A stretch of DNA of 64,000 bases, taken from Nakamurella alba. Lineage in GTDB: Bacteria > Actinomycetota > Actinomycetes > Mycobacteriales > Nakamurellaceae. The notes under the pieces are model-generated. The model ran no database searches. It saw nothing but the letters and a program-made list of their open reading frames with translations, and was not told where the DNA came from. This document shows, one piece after another, positions 32,735 through 41,680 of this stretch (positions are counted from its first letter, which is position 1; the number at the start of each line of letters is the position of its first letter). The DNA is taken from contig NZ_WLYK01000001.1 in the NCBI RefSeq assembly GCF_009707545.1, positions 1,426,001 to 1,490,000 of the forward strand, given 5' to 3'. Made by a program: the position numbers and the translations under genes.

Positions 32735-33816
32735 GCGGCGCCAGGGGACAGGTGAGTCACCGGCCCGCCCGCAGCCTGAGAGAGATCTACCTCCTGCACG
32801 CCGAGGAGGTCGCAACGACCTCGCCGCTGTCCGCCGCGGTGGCTGCGGCGTTGGGCCGGTCGCCGGCGGCGATGGACGTCACGCCGGAGGCGAACGGTCC
32901 GCTGCGCAGACCGCCGATCGTGTTGGCCGCCCTGCACGATCTCGCGCTGTCCGGCAGTGCTCCGGAGCTGGCCGCCGCCTACGCCGCCGGCGACCCGGAC
33001 GCGGCGGGCGCGGCAGCGGTGCGGGCGCTGATCGACCACGCGGACGAGATGCGGGACATCGTCGATCACCGCCGGATGTTGACGGACGTCACCGGACGCC
33101 ATGCGGTGCTGTACCCGGCGATCGCGGAAGCCGCCCGCCGTGCCGGCGCGACATCGATCGGGCTGGTGGACCTGGGCACCGTGGCCGGGTTCAACCTGGT
33201 GGTGGACCGGGTCGGGCTCACCTACGACAAGGGCGGCACCCGCGGCGATCCCGCGTCGCCGGTGCAGCGGACGTGCAAGGTCGTCGGGCCGGGTCGCATT
33301 CCGGGCGCCGTCATCCCGCCGGTGGTGACACGGGTCGGGATCGACGAGCACCCGGTCGATGTCCTCGAACCGGCCGATGCGCGGTGGTTGCGGGCCTGCG
33401 TTGCCCCGGACGAAACCGCCCGGCGCTCACTGCTCGACGCGGAGATCGCCCTGGTGACGGCCGCACGGCCCGGCCTGCTGCAGGGCGATGTGATCGAGCG
33501 GGTGGACAAGGCCGCAGAACAGGTCCCTGACGGCGCGCTCCCGGTGGTGACGTCGACCTGGGCACTGTCCCGGCTGCCGGCCGGCGACCGTCTCAGGTTC
33601 CTGCAAGCGCTGGACGCGGCCGCGACCCACCGCACGGTGGCCTGGGTCTCGGTGGAGGGAGTCGGCGTGGCGCCGTCGGTCCCCACGATGGGGGACCGGC
33701 CGGCATCGGGGCACAGCATCATCGGCCTGACCCTGCTCGATCACCGGACGACCTCGTCAGAAGCGTTGGGGCGCTGCTGGTCCCGGGGTCGCCTGATGTC
33801 CTGGCTCGCCGACTGA
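32731..33816 (+). CDS. DUF2332 family protein
   Basis: The 361-aa protein fits DUF2332, a family common in actinomycetes and proteobacteria without a known function: LREIYLLHAEEVATTSPLSAA at the N-terminus, the GLVDLGTVAGFNLVVDR core, and IGLTLLDHR near the end. GTG 32731 overlaps the previous stop (GTGA) with GAGGAG 11 nt upstream; GTG 32752 is a shorter alternative. Probably co-expressed with the membrane protein before it. Confidence 0.82.
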   Translation: MSGARGQVSHRPARSLREIYLLHAEEVATTSPLSAAVAAALGRSPAAMDVTPEANGPLRRPPIVLAALHDLALSGSAPELAAAYAAGDPDAAGAAAVRALIDHADEMRDIVDHRRMLTDVTGRHAVLYPAIAEAARRAGATSIGLVDLGTVAGFNLVVDRVGLTYDKGGTRGDPASPVQRTCKVVGPGRIPGAVIPPVVTRVGIDEHPVDVLEPADARWLRACVAPDETARRSLLDAEIALVTAARPGLLQGDVIERVDKAAEQVPDGALPVVTSTWALSRLPAGDRLRFLQALDAAATHRTVAWVSVEGVGVAPSVPTMGDRPASGHSIIGLTLLDHRTTSSEALGRCWSRGRLMSWLAD

Positions 33817-33828
33817 CGAACCGAACAG

Positions 33829-34221
33829 TCACTGGTCCCGCGGGCTGAGCACGCAGAGCTCGTTGCCCTCGGGGTCGGTCAGCACCACAGCACCGTCCGG
33901 CTGACCGACATCGATCCGGTGTGCGCCGAGGGCGAGCAGCCGCGCGACCTCCGCCTCGAGGTCGTCGTCGGCGCGCGGCGCCAGGTCGAGGTGCAGCCGG
34001 TTCTTGAGCTGCTTGCCCTCGGGCACCGGGACGAAACACAGCCCGGGGCCTCGCTCCTCGGGCGGCAACTGGGCGCCGGTGGTGAAGGCGTGCGGCGGTA
34101 CCAGGATCACCTCGTCGGGTTGATCGACGGCGACCGACCATCCGAGCGCCTGCGCCCACCAGGCGGCCTGGGCGTGCACGTCGTGACAGTCGATCACCGT
34201 GGTGTACCAACGCAGGCCCAT
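33829..34221 (-). CDS. VOC-superfamily (glyoxalase-like) protein
   Basis: A 130-aa protein of the vicinal oxygen chelate fold: an N-terminal TVIDCHDVHAQAAWWAQALGW beta-alpha unit and the C-terminal VVLTDPEGNELCVL motif typical of glyoxalase/bleomycin-resistance/dioxygenase relatives. Metal ligands are likely but the substrate is unknown. It diverges from the CobW-like gene; the intervening Zur-like box lies 42 bp beyond its start, so zinc may also affect it. Confidence 0.82.
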   Translation of the reverse strand: MGLRWYTTVIDCHDVHAQAAWWAQALGWSVAVDQPDEVILVPPHAFTTGAQLPPEERGPGLCFVPVPEGKQLKNRLHLDLAPRADDDLEAEVARLLALGAHRIDVGQPDGAVVLTDPEGNELCVLSPRDQ

Positions 34222-34262
34222 GAGCCCCGACGCTACCGGACCGTCGCCCCCTGTTACTCTAA

Positions 34263-34277
34263 TGAGAGTGATTCTCA
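34263..34277. promoter_or_regulatory. Zur-box-like palindrome
   Basis: TGAGAGT-G-ATTCTCA is a 7-1-7 inverted repeat with one mismatch, matching the Fur/Zur-type operator core (TGAnAATnATTnTCA-like). It sits 20 bp before a CobW-like gene that precedes zinc-free ribosomal protein paralogues, the standard actinobacterial Zur regulon. Confidence 0.8.
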
Positions 34278-34296
34278 ATAGAGCTGGAGGATGCCC

Positions 34297-35355
34297 GTGA
34301 CCGTACCCGTGGCCGTGCTGTCGACCACCGATCCCGTGCTGCGCGACACCGCGGCGTTCAATGTGCTGGTGGCCGGTCCGGGGACCGCCGTGCTGCGGCA
34401 GGACCTGGACCGGGCGTCGCGGACCCTGCGCCGGACGATCAGCGACATCACCGGTGTGGTCGACGATGTCGTGGTGCCGCTGGAGCACGCGTGCTGGGGG
34501 TGTGCGATCCGGGAGGACTCGCTGCCGACCCTGGGCCGGATGGCCGGCAGCGGCCGGTGGGAGCGGATCCTCTTCGCGTTGCCGGTGGCCGCGGACTGCA
34601 TGCCGATCACCGCTGCGCTCGCCCACCCGGTGGTCGCCGGCGAGCACGGGTTGCGGCTCGCGTCGGCCGCCTCGGTGGTCGAACTGCCGACCCTGCGCCG
34701 CGACCTGTTCGACGACGACCCGCTCGCCGTCAGGGATCTGGCGCTGTCCGACGACGACGGGCGCTGCTTCGGCGAGGCGGTGGCCGGTCAATTGCGGCAT
34801 GCCGGGCTGGTGCTGACGGTCGGTGCCGACGAGGTCGGGCACGCGCTGGTCGAGCACGTCCGCGGGGCGACCACCACCCGGCTGGACCTCTACGAGGCAG
34901 GCCTCGAGCACCTGTTCCCGACCGTCCGCACCCGGCCGCGGATCACCGCGCGCCCGGACCTGCAGGGGCTGAGCGATCAGGTGTGGACCCTCGAACTGGT
35001 CAGCACCCGCCCGCTGCACCCGGAGCGGCTGCTCGCCGGCATCGAGGGCATGGCCCTGCCGGACGTCATCGGACGCGGTCGTTTCCACCTGGCCAGCCGC
35101 CCGCACACCCTGTGCGAGTGGGACGGTGTCGGCGGTCAGCTCAGCATCGCCGCGGCCGGGCGCTGGCCGGGTGGTGGCCGGTCCACCCGGCTGGTCTTCA
35201 CCGGTGTCGGTGACCCGGAGGTGAGGGCCGCACTGCTGCAGGCGTTCTCGGCCTGCGTCTGCACCGATCACGAGATGTCCACCGGCGCGGTGCGCCCGTG
35301 GATCGACGACGACGGCTTCGATCCCTGGCTCGGCACCCGCCACCAGGCAGCCTGA
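34297..35355 (+). CDS. CobW/COG0523-like protein lacking a P-loop, Zur regulon
   Basis: The 352-aa protein resembles mycobacterial Rv0106: the metal-site region [11 protein letters not shown] (Cys66, Cys69; compare HGCVSCTIRDD) and a CobW C-terminal domain ([23 protein letters not shown] to [14 protein letters not shown]). The N-terminus lacks the Walker A GxxGxGKT of GTP-dependent metallochaperones, so it may not bind GTP in the usual way. GTG 34297 is preferred to ATG 34291 because GGAGG directly abuts the latter. Under a Zur-like operator and 10 bp ahead of rpmG, so probably made under zinc starvation. Confidence 0.8.
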   Translation: MTVPVAVLSTTDPVLRDTAAFNVLVAGPGTAVLRQDLDRASRTLRRTISDITGVVDDVVVPLEHACWGCAIREDSLPTLGRMAGSGRWERILFALPVAADCMPITAALAHPVVAGEHGLRLASAASVVELPTLRRDLFDDDPLAVRDLALSDDDGRCFGEAVAGQLRHAGLVLTVGADEVGHALVEHVRGATTTRLDLYEAGLEHLFPTVRTRPRITARPDLQGLSDQVWTLELVSTRPLHPERLLAGIEGMALPDVIGRGRFHLASRPHTLCEWDGVGGQLSIAAAGRWPGGGRSTRLVFTGVGDPEVRAALLQAFSACVCTDHEMSTGAVRPWIDDDGFDPWLGTRHQAA

Positions 35356-35365
35356 AAGGAACCCC

Positions 35366-35530
35366 ATGGCACGCAACGAGATCCGGCCGATCGTGAAGCT
35401 CCGCTCCACTGCCGGCACCGGTTACACCTATGTCACCCGGAAGAACCGGCGCAACGACCCGGAACGCCTGGTGCTGCGCAAGTTCGACCCGGTCGCGCGA
35501 CGACACGTCGACTTCCGCGAGGAACGCTGA
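35366..35530 (+). CDS. rpmG: Ribosomal protein L33, zinc-free (C-minus) paralogue
   Basis: A 54-aa L33: [19 protein letters not shown] start, [14 protein letters not shown] core. The two CxxC zinc ribbons of C-plus L33 are absent, the form that replaces the zinc protein in ribosomes when zinc is scarce. AAAGGAA lies 5 nt before ATG 35366. Its stop overlaps the S18 start (TGATG). Confidence 0.93.
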   Translation: MARNEIRPIVKLRSTAGTGYTYVTRKNRRNDPERLVLRKFDPVARRHVDFREER

Positions 35531-35769
35531 TGCCTGCCCGTACCGGAGCCGGCCCGCGGCCGAAGAAGAACATGTTCGAGGCGCTGGGCATCGACCGGGT
35601 CGACCACAAGGACCCGGCCACGCTCCGCCGGTTCCTCTCCGACCGCGGGAAGATCCGCAGCCGTCGCATCACCGGGCTGACCCCGCAGCAGCAGCGTCAG
35701 GTGGCCACCGCGATCAAGAACGCCAGGGAGATGGCCCTGCTGCCGTATCCGACGAACGGCCGCCGCTGA
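35530..35769 (+). CDS. rpsR: Ribosomal protein S18 paralogue
   Basis: A 79-aa S18: [31 protein letters not shown] and [13 protein letters not shown] are the family signature. N-terminal zinc-binding Cys found in C-plus S18 proteins are missing, so it is probably the zinc-independent alternative (rpsR2). ATG 35530 overlaps the rpmG stop. The L28 and S14 paralogues that usually accompany these genes in Zur operons are not present here. Confidence 0.92.
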   Translation: MPARTGAGPRPKKNMFEALGIDRVDHKDPATLRRFLSDRGKIRSRRITGLTPQQQRQVATAIKNAREMALLPYPTNGRR

Positions 35770-35891
35770 ACAGAGCGCCGACGCTGGAACTGAAAGGCCG
35801 ACGCTCCGGCGAGGCCGGCCGGTCGGTGGGTCGACCGTGAACGGTCAGCGGCGGTGTCGGGAGCGGACCAGGACGGCCCCAGGTTCGCCGG

Positions 35892-36425
35892 TCATGGTCC
35901 GGCGAAGAACCGGGCCAGGGCCGATGCCGCGTCGGCGTCGGTGGGCCCGCCGGGTTCCAGGGCCGCGACCAGTCGTGCCGGTGCCCACAGGGCGCCGGGA
36001 TCGACGGTCACCGTGTGGTCTCCGCCCCAGGCGTCCGGCTGCCACCCGCGGATCCGGACGACGTGCAGTGCCAGCCGGTACAGCGCGTAGGTCTGCGACT
36101 CGACCGTCGGATCGTCCGGTGCCCGGTCCAACAGCCAGAGCATGCGGCGCGCGGACTCGGCGACCTCCGACTCGGGCACCGGCAGGCCATCGCCGAGCAG
36201 AACATGCCGGAGCCCCTGGCCCAGACCGTCCGCGATGACCATGCGGCGCTCCGGTGGCGTGTCGGGATAGTCCCGCATCGCCTCCCGCCACCGGGTGAGG
36301 GCCGCCGACGTTTCGAGACCATTGGCCCATTCCCGTTGCACCGCAGCCAGATCACCGGCATCCGCCGGGCCGACGGAGGCCGGCGCGGCAAGGGTCGGTC
36401 GGCGCCGCCGGCGGAACAGGGCCAT
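35892..36425 (-). CDS. Hypothetical protein, 177 aa
   Basis: Starts MALFRRRRRP with a basic N-terminus and no signal peptide, then an alpha-helical body (TRWREAMRDYPDTPPERRMVI, RRMLWLLDRAPDD, LYRLALHVVRIRGWQPD). I do not recognise the family. ATG 36425 has no clear SD. It is divergent from the exported phosphoesterase at 36546 with a 120-bp spacer, and its tail runs toward the S18 gene. Codon-position GC is coding-like. Confidence 0.6.
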   Translation of the reverse strand: MALFRRRRRPTLAAPASVGPADAGDLAAVQREWANGLETSAALTRWREAMRDYPDTPPERRMVIADGLGQGLRHVLLGDGLPVPESEVAESARRMLWLLDRAPDDPTVESQTYALYRLALHVVRIRGWQPDAWGGDHTVTVDPGALWAPARLVAALEPGGPTDADAASALARFFAGP

Positions 36426-36545
36426 GGCGGAGAGTGTGGCACCGGGATCCTCCGCCGGATCCGGGGGTGGGGTGCTAGCCTGCGCCGATCCAGGCATTCC
36501 AGGCAAGTCGGACAGCATGGCTGTCGCACGGCGGAAGGTTGGTCG

Positions 36546-38339
36546 GTGGCAGGTCTGTCGCGGCGCCGGTTCGTGGCCGGGGTCGGTGCGCTCGCCGCGC
36601 TGTGGTCGATCGATCCGGCGAAGCTCGGTGCGGCCGCGCAGGCCTCCCGCGCCGGCGTCGCCGACGACGTCGGGACCACGCTGGACCGGACGATCCTGCA
36701 GGGCGCCGTACAGTCCGGTAGTTACCGGACACTGGTCGAGGGCCAGGGCGAGCCGTACCTGCCGCGGCTGGATGTGCTGCGGAAGGCCCCGGGGGCGGAC
36801 CGTGCGAAGGCCCGGCGCTCGTTGCTCTACCTCGGGCACCTGTCTGATCTGCACGTGATCGACGCCCAGTCGCCGGGCCGGATCGAGCCGATGATCGTCC
36901 AGGACCACGCCGCCTGGGGGTCGGCCTTCCACCCGCAGGACCCGCTCACCGTGCACGCCACGGCCGCCATGGTGAAGTCGTTCTCCGACGCCCGGATCAG
37001 CCCGCTCACCGGCGCGCCGATGGGCGCCGCGATCGTCACCGGTGACAGTGCCGACATGCACAACATGACCGAGTTGCGTTGGTACATCGACCTGATGGAC
37101 GGCACCTCGGTGCTGCCCAGCACCGGGTCGAGCGGCACCTGGGAGGGCGTGCAGGCCTGGGCCGAGGCGACCTGGGCGTACCGGCCGAACGACCCGACGG
37201 GCGGCGACTTCGGGGACTACGGGTTCCCGCGGCTGCCGGACCTGTTGGCCCAGGCGATGGCCCAGCCGGTGCGATCGACCGGACTCCCGGTGCCCTGGTA
37301 CGCCGTCTACGGCAACCACGACACCCTGATGCTCGGCACCTTCGACGTCGACGCGCAGTGGCGGGCGTTCGCCACCGGCGGCCAGAAGTCGTACTCGCTG
37401 GAGGGCACCGCTGCCACGCTGCTGACCGGCTACGCCTCCACCGCCAGTCCTCTGCAGCGCTTCGCCGACGCGCTGGGTGTGCAGGCCGGCACCCGCCCCG
37501 GGCTGAAGTCGGTGTCCGCCGACCCGGCCCGCCGGCTGTTCGAGCAGCGGGACTTCATGGTCGAGCACTTCGCGACCCTGGACCGGCCCGGACCGGTCGG
37601 CCACGGTTTCACCCAGCACAACCTGGACACCGGGGAGACCTGGTGGAAGGCGGATCTCACGTCGCGGATCCGGGCGTTCGGGCTGGACACCTGCAATCAG
37701 GTCGCCGGGCCGGACGGCGCGGTGCCGAAGGTACAGCTGACCTGGCTGCGCGGCGAGCTCGCCGCGGCGCAGGCCGAGGGCGTGCTCGCGCTGATCTTCA
37801 GCCACCACAACAGCCTGACCCTGGAGAACCGCGCGCAGCGGCCGGGCGAGAGCGACACCCTGATCGGCGGCGAGGAGTTTGTTGCGGCCCTGCTCGAGTA
37901 CCCGGTGGTGATCGGCTGGCTCAACGGCCACACGCACCTCAACCAGATCCTGGCGCACACCCGGCCGGACGGCGGCGGCTTCTGGGAGATCACGACGGCG
38001 TCCTGCATCGACTTCCCGCAGCAGCAGCAACTGGTCGAGATCGTCGACAACCGGGACGGCACGCTGTCGTTGTTCACCACCGTGCTGGACCACGCTTCTC
38101 CGGTGACGCCGGGGAACAGTGGCTCGTACCTGGATCTCGCCTCGCGCAGTCGGGAGCTGGCGGCGAACGACTGGGCGGAGAACCCGGTGATGCGCCGCGG
38201 CTCGCCGCTGGACCGGAACACCGAACTGCTGCTGCCTGCCCCGTTCGACCTGTCGGTGATCACCGATGCGGCGCTGGAAGCACAGCACACCGCCGAGATG
38301 GCCCGCCTGCTGGACCACGAGAACCGGCTCGGCGGATGA
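36546..38339 (+). CDS. Tat-exported metallophosphoesterase (TIGR03767-like)
   Basis: The 597-aa protein begins with a twin-arginine signal (LSRRRFVAGVGALAALW) and carries all calcineurin-type phosphoesterase motifs: GHLSDLHVID (near residue 97), VTGDSADM, YGNHDTL, FSHHNSL and GHTHLN. Length and motif spacing fit the actinobacterial TIGR03767 metallophosphoesterase group; the substrate is not known. GTG 36546 has GGAAGG 7 nt upstream. Its stop overlaps the following lipoprotein start (ATGA), which is in turn coupled to a membrane protein. Confidence 0.87.
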   Translation: MAGLSRRRFVAGVGALAALWSIDPAKLGAAAQASRAGVADDVGTTLDRTILQGAVQSGSYRTLVEGQGEPYLPRLDVLRKAPGADRAKARRSLLYLGHLSDLHVIDAQSPGRIEPMIVQDHAAWGSAFHPQDPLTVHATAAMVKSFSDARISPLTGAPMGAAIVTGDSADMHNMTELRWYIDLMDGTSVLPSTGSSGTWEGVQAWAEATWAYRPNDPTGGDFGDYGFPRLPDLLAQAMAQPVRSTGLPVPWYAVYGNHDTLMLGTFDVDAQWRAFATGGQKSYSLEGTAATLLTGYASTASPLQRFADALGVQAGTRPGLKSVSADPARRLFEQRDFMVEHFATLDRPGPVGHGFTQHNLDTGETWWKADLTSRIRAFGLDTCNQVAGPDGAVPKVQLTWLRGELAAAQAEGVLALIFSHHNSLTLENRAQRPGESDTLIGGEEFVAALLEYPVVIGWLNGHTHLNQILAHTRPDGGGFWEITTASCIDFPQQQQLVEIVDNRDGTLSLFTTVLDHASPVTPGNSGSYLDLASRSRELAANDWAENPVMRRGSPLDRNTELLLPAPFDLSVITDAALEAQHTAEMARLLDHENRLGG

Positions 38340-38677
38340 GGTCCCGACTGCTCGGCGTGCTCGCCACCCTCCTCGTCCTGGCCGGCTGCTCCCAGGCGGC
38401 CGCCCTGGCACCGGTCGGTGGGAACCGGCCGACCCTGGTGCGCTTCGCGGCGCTGGACGTGCTGGTGGAGAAGAAGGTCGACCTGATGACCGCGCCGGTG
38501 TGCACCATGACCGGTCGGGACGTGTCGTGCGCCGGCGAGACCGTGGACGGCGCGCAGGTCGTCGTGACGTCGTCGGCCGATGACGAGCAGCGGATGATGA
38601 TCGCGGTCGGTGAGGCCACGATCTTCGAGGGGTCGATCCAGGACGTCCTCGACGCCGGGGCGAGGCCGACGTCATGA
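38336..38677 (+). CDS. Small lipoprotein
   Basis: A 113-aa protein with lipoprotein signal RLLGVLATLLVLAGC (Cys about 18). The mature part has two Cys (APVCTM, VSCAGE) that could pair. No family recognised. Coupled by ATGA overlaps to the phosphoesterase before it and the membrane protein after it, so the three probably act together at the cell surface. Confidence 0.75.
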   Translation: MRSRLLGVLATLLVLAGCSQAAALAPVGGNRPTLVRFAALDVLVEKKVDLMTAPVCTMTGRDVSCAGETVDGAQVVVTSSADDEQRMMIAVGEATIFEGSIQDVLDAGARPTS

Positions 38678-39276
38678 GGGTGCTCAAGGGTTGGCCGGTC
38701 TACCTGGGCGCGGGGCTCGGGCTGGTGGTGCTGCAGACGCTGCTGATCATCGGTGATCCGATCGCCGAGGTCGGTTGGGGTTTCGGGCTGCGGGTGCTGG
38801 CCTCCTTCCTGGTGGTGGTGCTGGCGGTTTCGGCCGTGGTGGCCGCGGCGACCGACGCCGCAGCGGGTGAACCTGCCGCCGTGCGGCGTCCGACGATGCT
38901 GTTCTGGGTGGCCGGGTTCGGTCTGCTCGCAATCGGCGCGGCGGTCCTGTCGCCCTGGTTGGTGTCGGTGGTGCTGCTGCTCGGCGTGATGGTGCTGCCG
39001 GCCGTGGCCGTGGCCGCACCGGTGGGCTCCGCGTTCCGCGCGATCGGTCGGGTGCCGCTACGGGCGGTGCTCGCGGTGCTGGGCTTCGTGCTGCTGGCGG
39101 TGATCAGCTGGGTGCTGGCCCTGATGCTCGGCTTCTTCGTCACCGGCCTGGCCGGTGCGGCGCTGACCTGGTTGTGGTTCGGCCTGCTGCTGGTCCTGGT
39201 GCAGCGGTGGTGGTGCGGGATCTACCACCGCGGGTCTGCGGTCGCGAACCGGGACGTCACTGCAGTCGACGCCTGA
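38674..39276 (+). CDS. Polytopic membrane protein
   Basis: A 200-aa very hydrophobic protein with about five to six membrane helices (around residues 8-28, 38-60, 75-95, 97-115, 127-150 and 155-178). ATG 38674 overlaps the lipoprotein stop (ATGA). No family is recognised. Third gene of the phosphoesterase operon. Its last 20 bp overlap the end of the converging hydrolase gene. Confidence 0.75.
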   Translation: MRVLKGWPVYLGAGLGLVVLQTLLIIGDPIAEVGWGFGLRVLASFLVVVLAVSAVVAAATDAAAGEPAAVRRPTMLFWVAGFGLLAIGAAVLSPWLVSVVLLLGVMVLPAVAVAAPVGSAFRAIGRVPLRAVLAVLGFVLLAVISWVLALMLGFFVTGLAGAALTWLWFGLLLVLVQRWWCGIYHRGSAVANRDVTAVDA

Positions 39277-40117
39277 CCGCGGCGGCGAACTCCGTCGGCG
39301 CCTCGATCGGTACGAAGTGTCCGATCCCCGGCAGCTCGGTCAGCCGGACGTCGGAGTACCACTCGTCCAATCGGTCCGACCAGGTGTACGGGAACAGCGG
39401 ATCCTCCGTCGGCCAGAGGATCTCGGTCGGTGTGGCGACCCGGTCCGTCGGGCCGGGCGGCGCGTCGTGCGCGCTGGAGGTGGGCCCCGGACGGGCCCGG
39501 TACCAGGCGATCGACGCGGTGAAGGCGCCCGGTGCGCCGTACATCTCGACCAACCGGTCCAGCTCCTGATCGGTCGGGGAGTGACCAGGACCGGACCAGT
39601 GCAGCCAGAAGTGCCTGAGGTAGGCGCGCAGCGCGCCCGGTTGCCCGTCGAGCATCTCGTCGGCCAGGTCCAGCCGGTGCAGCACCTGGTACCAGAAGTG
39701 CTGCTGGACCTCGGTGGCGAGCAGGCGTTCGCCGGCGCCGGGCTGCGGCGGGGTCATCACCAGCCCGGCAACGCGGTCCGGTGCATGGGCGACGAGCGCC
39801 TGGCAGACCCGGCTGCCGACGTCGTAGCCACCGAACACCGCCCGATCGATGCCAAGATCGTCGAGCAGCCTCAGCACGGACCGGACCTGGGCCTGCGCGG
39901 AGTAGAGCTCCCGCGGCGGGCCAGACAGCTTGTCCGACTCACCGAACCCGCGCAGGTCCGGCACGATCACCCGGGCCCGGTCGGTCAGCAACGGCACCAC
40001 GTGCCGGTAGTCCTCCCGGAAGCCGGGCCAGCCGTGCAGCAACACCACGTCCGGCCCTTCGCCGGCCGTGTCGTACGCCAGGCGGAACCCGTCCACCGGG
40101 CTCGATCTCGAGACCAT
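39257..40117 (-). CDS. Alpha/beta hydrolase, epoxide hydrolase-like
   Basis: A 286-aa alpha/beta hydrolase: oxyanion motif LLHGWPGF, nucleophile elbow GGYDVGS with Asp instead of Ser, and C-terminal ELPGIGHFVPIEAP with the catalytic His. HGxP plus an Asp nucleophile points to epoxide hydrolase or haloalkane-dehalogenase relatives; the cap domain (about residues 125-205) would set specificity. ATG 40117 has GGAGG 7-8 nt upstream. Its 3' end overlaps the converging membrane-protein gene by 20 bp. Confidence 0.83.
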   Translation of the reverse strand: MVSRSSPVDGFRLAYDTAGEGPDVVLLHGWPGFREDYRHVVPLLTDRARVIVPDLRGFGESDKLSGPPRELYSAQAQVRSVLRLLDDLGIDRAVFGGYDVGSRVCQALVAHAPDRVAGLVMTPPQPGAGERLLATEVQQHFWYQVLHRLDLADEMLDGQPGALRAYLRHFWLHWSGPGHSPTDQELDRLVEMYGAPGAFTASIAWYRARPGPTSSAHDAPPGPTDRVATPTEILWPTEDPLFPYTWSDRLDEWYSDVRLTELPGIGHFVPIEAPTEFAAAVRRRLQ

Positions 40118-40405
40118 GCCACCCCTCCTGACCATCCGATGCAGCCGACGGTAGGCCCACGCACCGACATCGGCTCGTCCTCCGCGATCCTGCGAAAGGC
40201 GTGACCCGGCACCCGCCCACCACACGATCGGCCCAGCGGCGTCGTCGACCCAGCGTGTTCGGCGGCGCCGCTCGGCGTGGTGGGGCTGCGCCGTCGTGTG
40301 GACTGTGTGAGGTCCGGCGTGCGCGGCTGTGGTGACGGGAACTGCGCCACCACAGCCGGCGTGGCCAACGGAGGTCGCCGCCGCACTCACGGATGGGGAT
40401 CTGCG

Positions 40406-40954
40406 ATGGCCGGGTCGAGTTCGAGGTTCAGAGCAAGGGTGATGGCGGTCGGTGCGGTGACCGTGCTCGCCTTCTCGTCGCTGCTGGGGGTGTCGTCGGC
40501 GTCGGCCGACGGCGGCCGGGACGGCGGGTGGCGCAGCAACCCGATGGAGGTGGGCAAGGAGTCGGGCGTCGCGTACCACTACGCGAACCCGAGCGCCGGT
40601 GGCGTCAGCTACACCGTCGGGATGCAGGTCTACAAGACGACCAAGGGCGTGATCCAGGTGCGCGCGGTGCCGCGGATCGCCAAGCTGAGCAAGGCGTCCC
40701 GGGTACAGGTCGACGTCGCGGTGCTGGGCAATTCCCAACGCGCCGTGGTGATCAACGCGGTGCCGGTCAACTCCGGTGCCAACCGGATGGCCTCGAGCAC
40801 CACCGGCTGGGCGGTGGTCCCGGAGGGCACCTGCACCGACTACCGGGCCCGCGCCACCTTCAGCGTGCGATGGGCGGACAACACCACCAGCCAGTTCGTG
40901 GTGCTGACCGACCTGAAGAAGATCTGCGGCACGGACAAGTGGGACGACCACTGA
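40406..40954 (+). CDS. Small secreted protein of unknown function
   Basis: A 182-aa protein with a Sec signal peptide (RARVMAVGAVTVLAFSSLLG, cut near SASA-DGG) and a mature beta-rich domain with one Cys pair (GTCTDY and KKICG). No family recognised. ATG 40406 has GGGGA 7 nt upstream. Transcribed alone, ended by the strong hairpin at 40976. Confidence 0.72.
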   Translation: MAGSSSRFRARVMAVGAVTVLAFSSLLGVSSASADGGRDGGWRSNPMEVGKESGVAYHYANPSAGGVSYTVGMQVYKTTKGVIQVRAVPRIAKLSKASRVQVDVAVLGNSQRAVVINAVPVNSGANRMASSTTGWAVVPEGTCTDYRARATFSVRWADNTTSQFVVLTDLKKICGTDKWDDH

Positions 40955-40975
40955 TCCCTGTTCGCTGATCCGACC

Positions 40976-41013
40976 GACGGCGGTGGCGTTCCAGCGGGAA
41001 CGCCACCGCCGTC
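40976..41013. terminator. Bidirectional terminator hairpin
   Basis: A perfect 17-bp stem (40976-40992 with 40997-41013) with a 4-nt loop sits between the converging secreted-protein gene (ends 40954) and DinB-like gene (ends 41018). Confidence 0.85.
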
Positions 41014-41017
41014 GCCC

Positions 41018-41533
41018 TCAGCCCATGCTCTTCTGGCCGTCGATGGTCTCCCGGATGATGTCGGCATGACCGGCGTGCTGGGCGGTCTCGGCGACCAGGT
41101 GCACCAGCACCCGGCGCGCTGACCACGCCGTGCCCGGCTCGAACCACGGCGCCTCCGGGAGCGGGTGCGACACGTTCAGGTCCGGCAGCGACTCGACGAG
41201 CGCGGTGGTTTCCGCCGCCACCTCCTGATAGGCGGCGACGAGCCCGGCGATGGTGTCGCCCTCGAGGAAGTGGTGGTTCGCCCACCAGTCGCCGGCCGCC
41301 TCCGCCATTGCATCGCCGCCGCTCCGGATGAACGCGATCCAGCCGCGCTCCATCGAGGTGGTGTGCTTGATCAGGCTGCCGATGGACAGTTCGCTGGCCG
41401 TCGGGGTGAGTGCGGCCTGCTCGTCGGTCAGACCCTGGGCTGTGTACATGAACAGGTAGCGGTGCTTGCCCAGAGCGTCCAGCAGGTCCGCCTTCTCGGC
41501 GTCGACCCAGGTACTCGCGGTCGTCTCGGTCAT
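41018..41533 (-). CDS. DinB-superfamily protein
   Basis: The 171-aa protein fits the DinB/DUF664 four-helix bundle: IGSLIKHTTSMERGWIAF, a WWANHHFLEGDT segment, and VHLVAETAQHAGHADIIRE, with three His likely to bind a metal. These enzymes include mycothiol- or bacillithiol-dependent transferases in actinobacteria; the exact substrate is unknown. ATG 41533 has GAGGAG 6 nt upstream, whereas ATG 41539 abuts it. Confidence 0.85.
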   Translation of the reverse strand: MTETTASTWVDAEKADLLDALGKHRYLFMYTAQGLTDEQAALTPTASELSIGSLIKHTTSMERGWIAFIRSGGDAMAEAAGDWWANHHFLEGDTIAGLVAAYQEVAAETTALVESLPDLNVSHPLPEAPWFEPGTAWSARRVLVHLVAETAQHAGHADIIRETIDGQKSMG

Positions 41534-41680
41534 CTGCATCTCCTCGGTCGGGCGGTGCTGGGACGAACTGCTGTGCTGGATGCACTGCCGGAAACGCTAG
41601 AGCAGGGCACCGACAGCGGCACCCGCACGTGCATCGGCATCGGCCGGACTCGCAGACGCGGAGACGGGCACCATGAAGAC

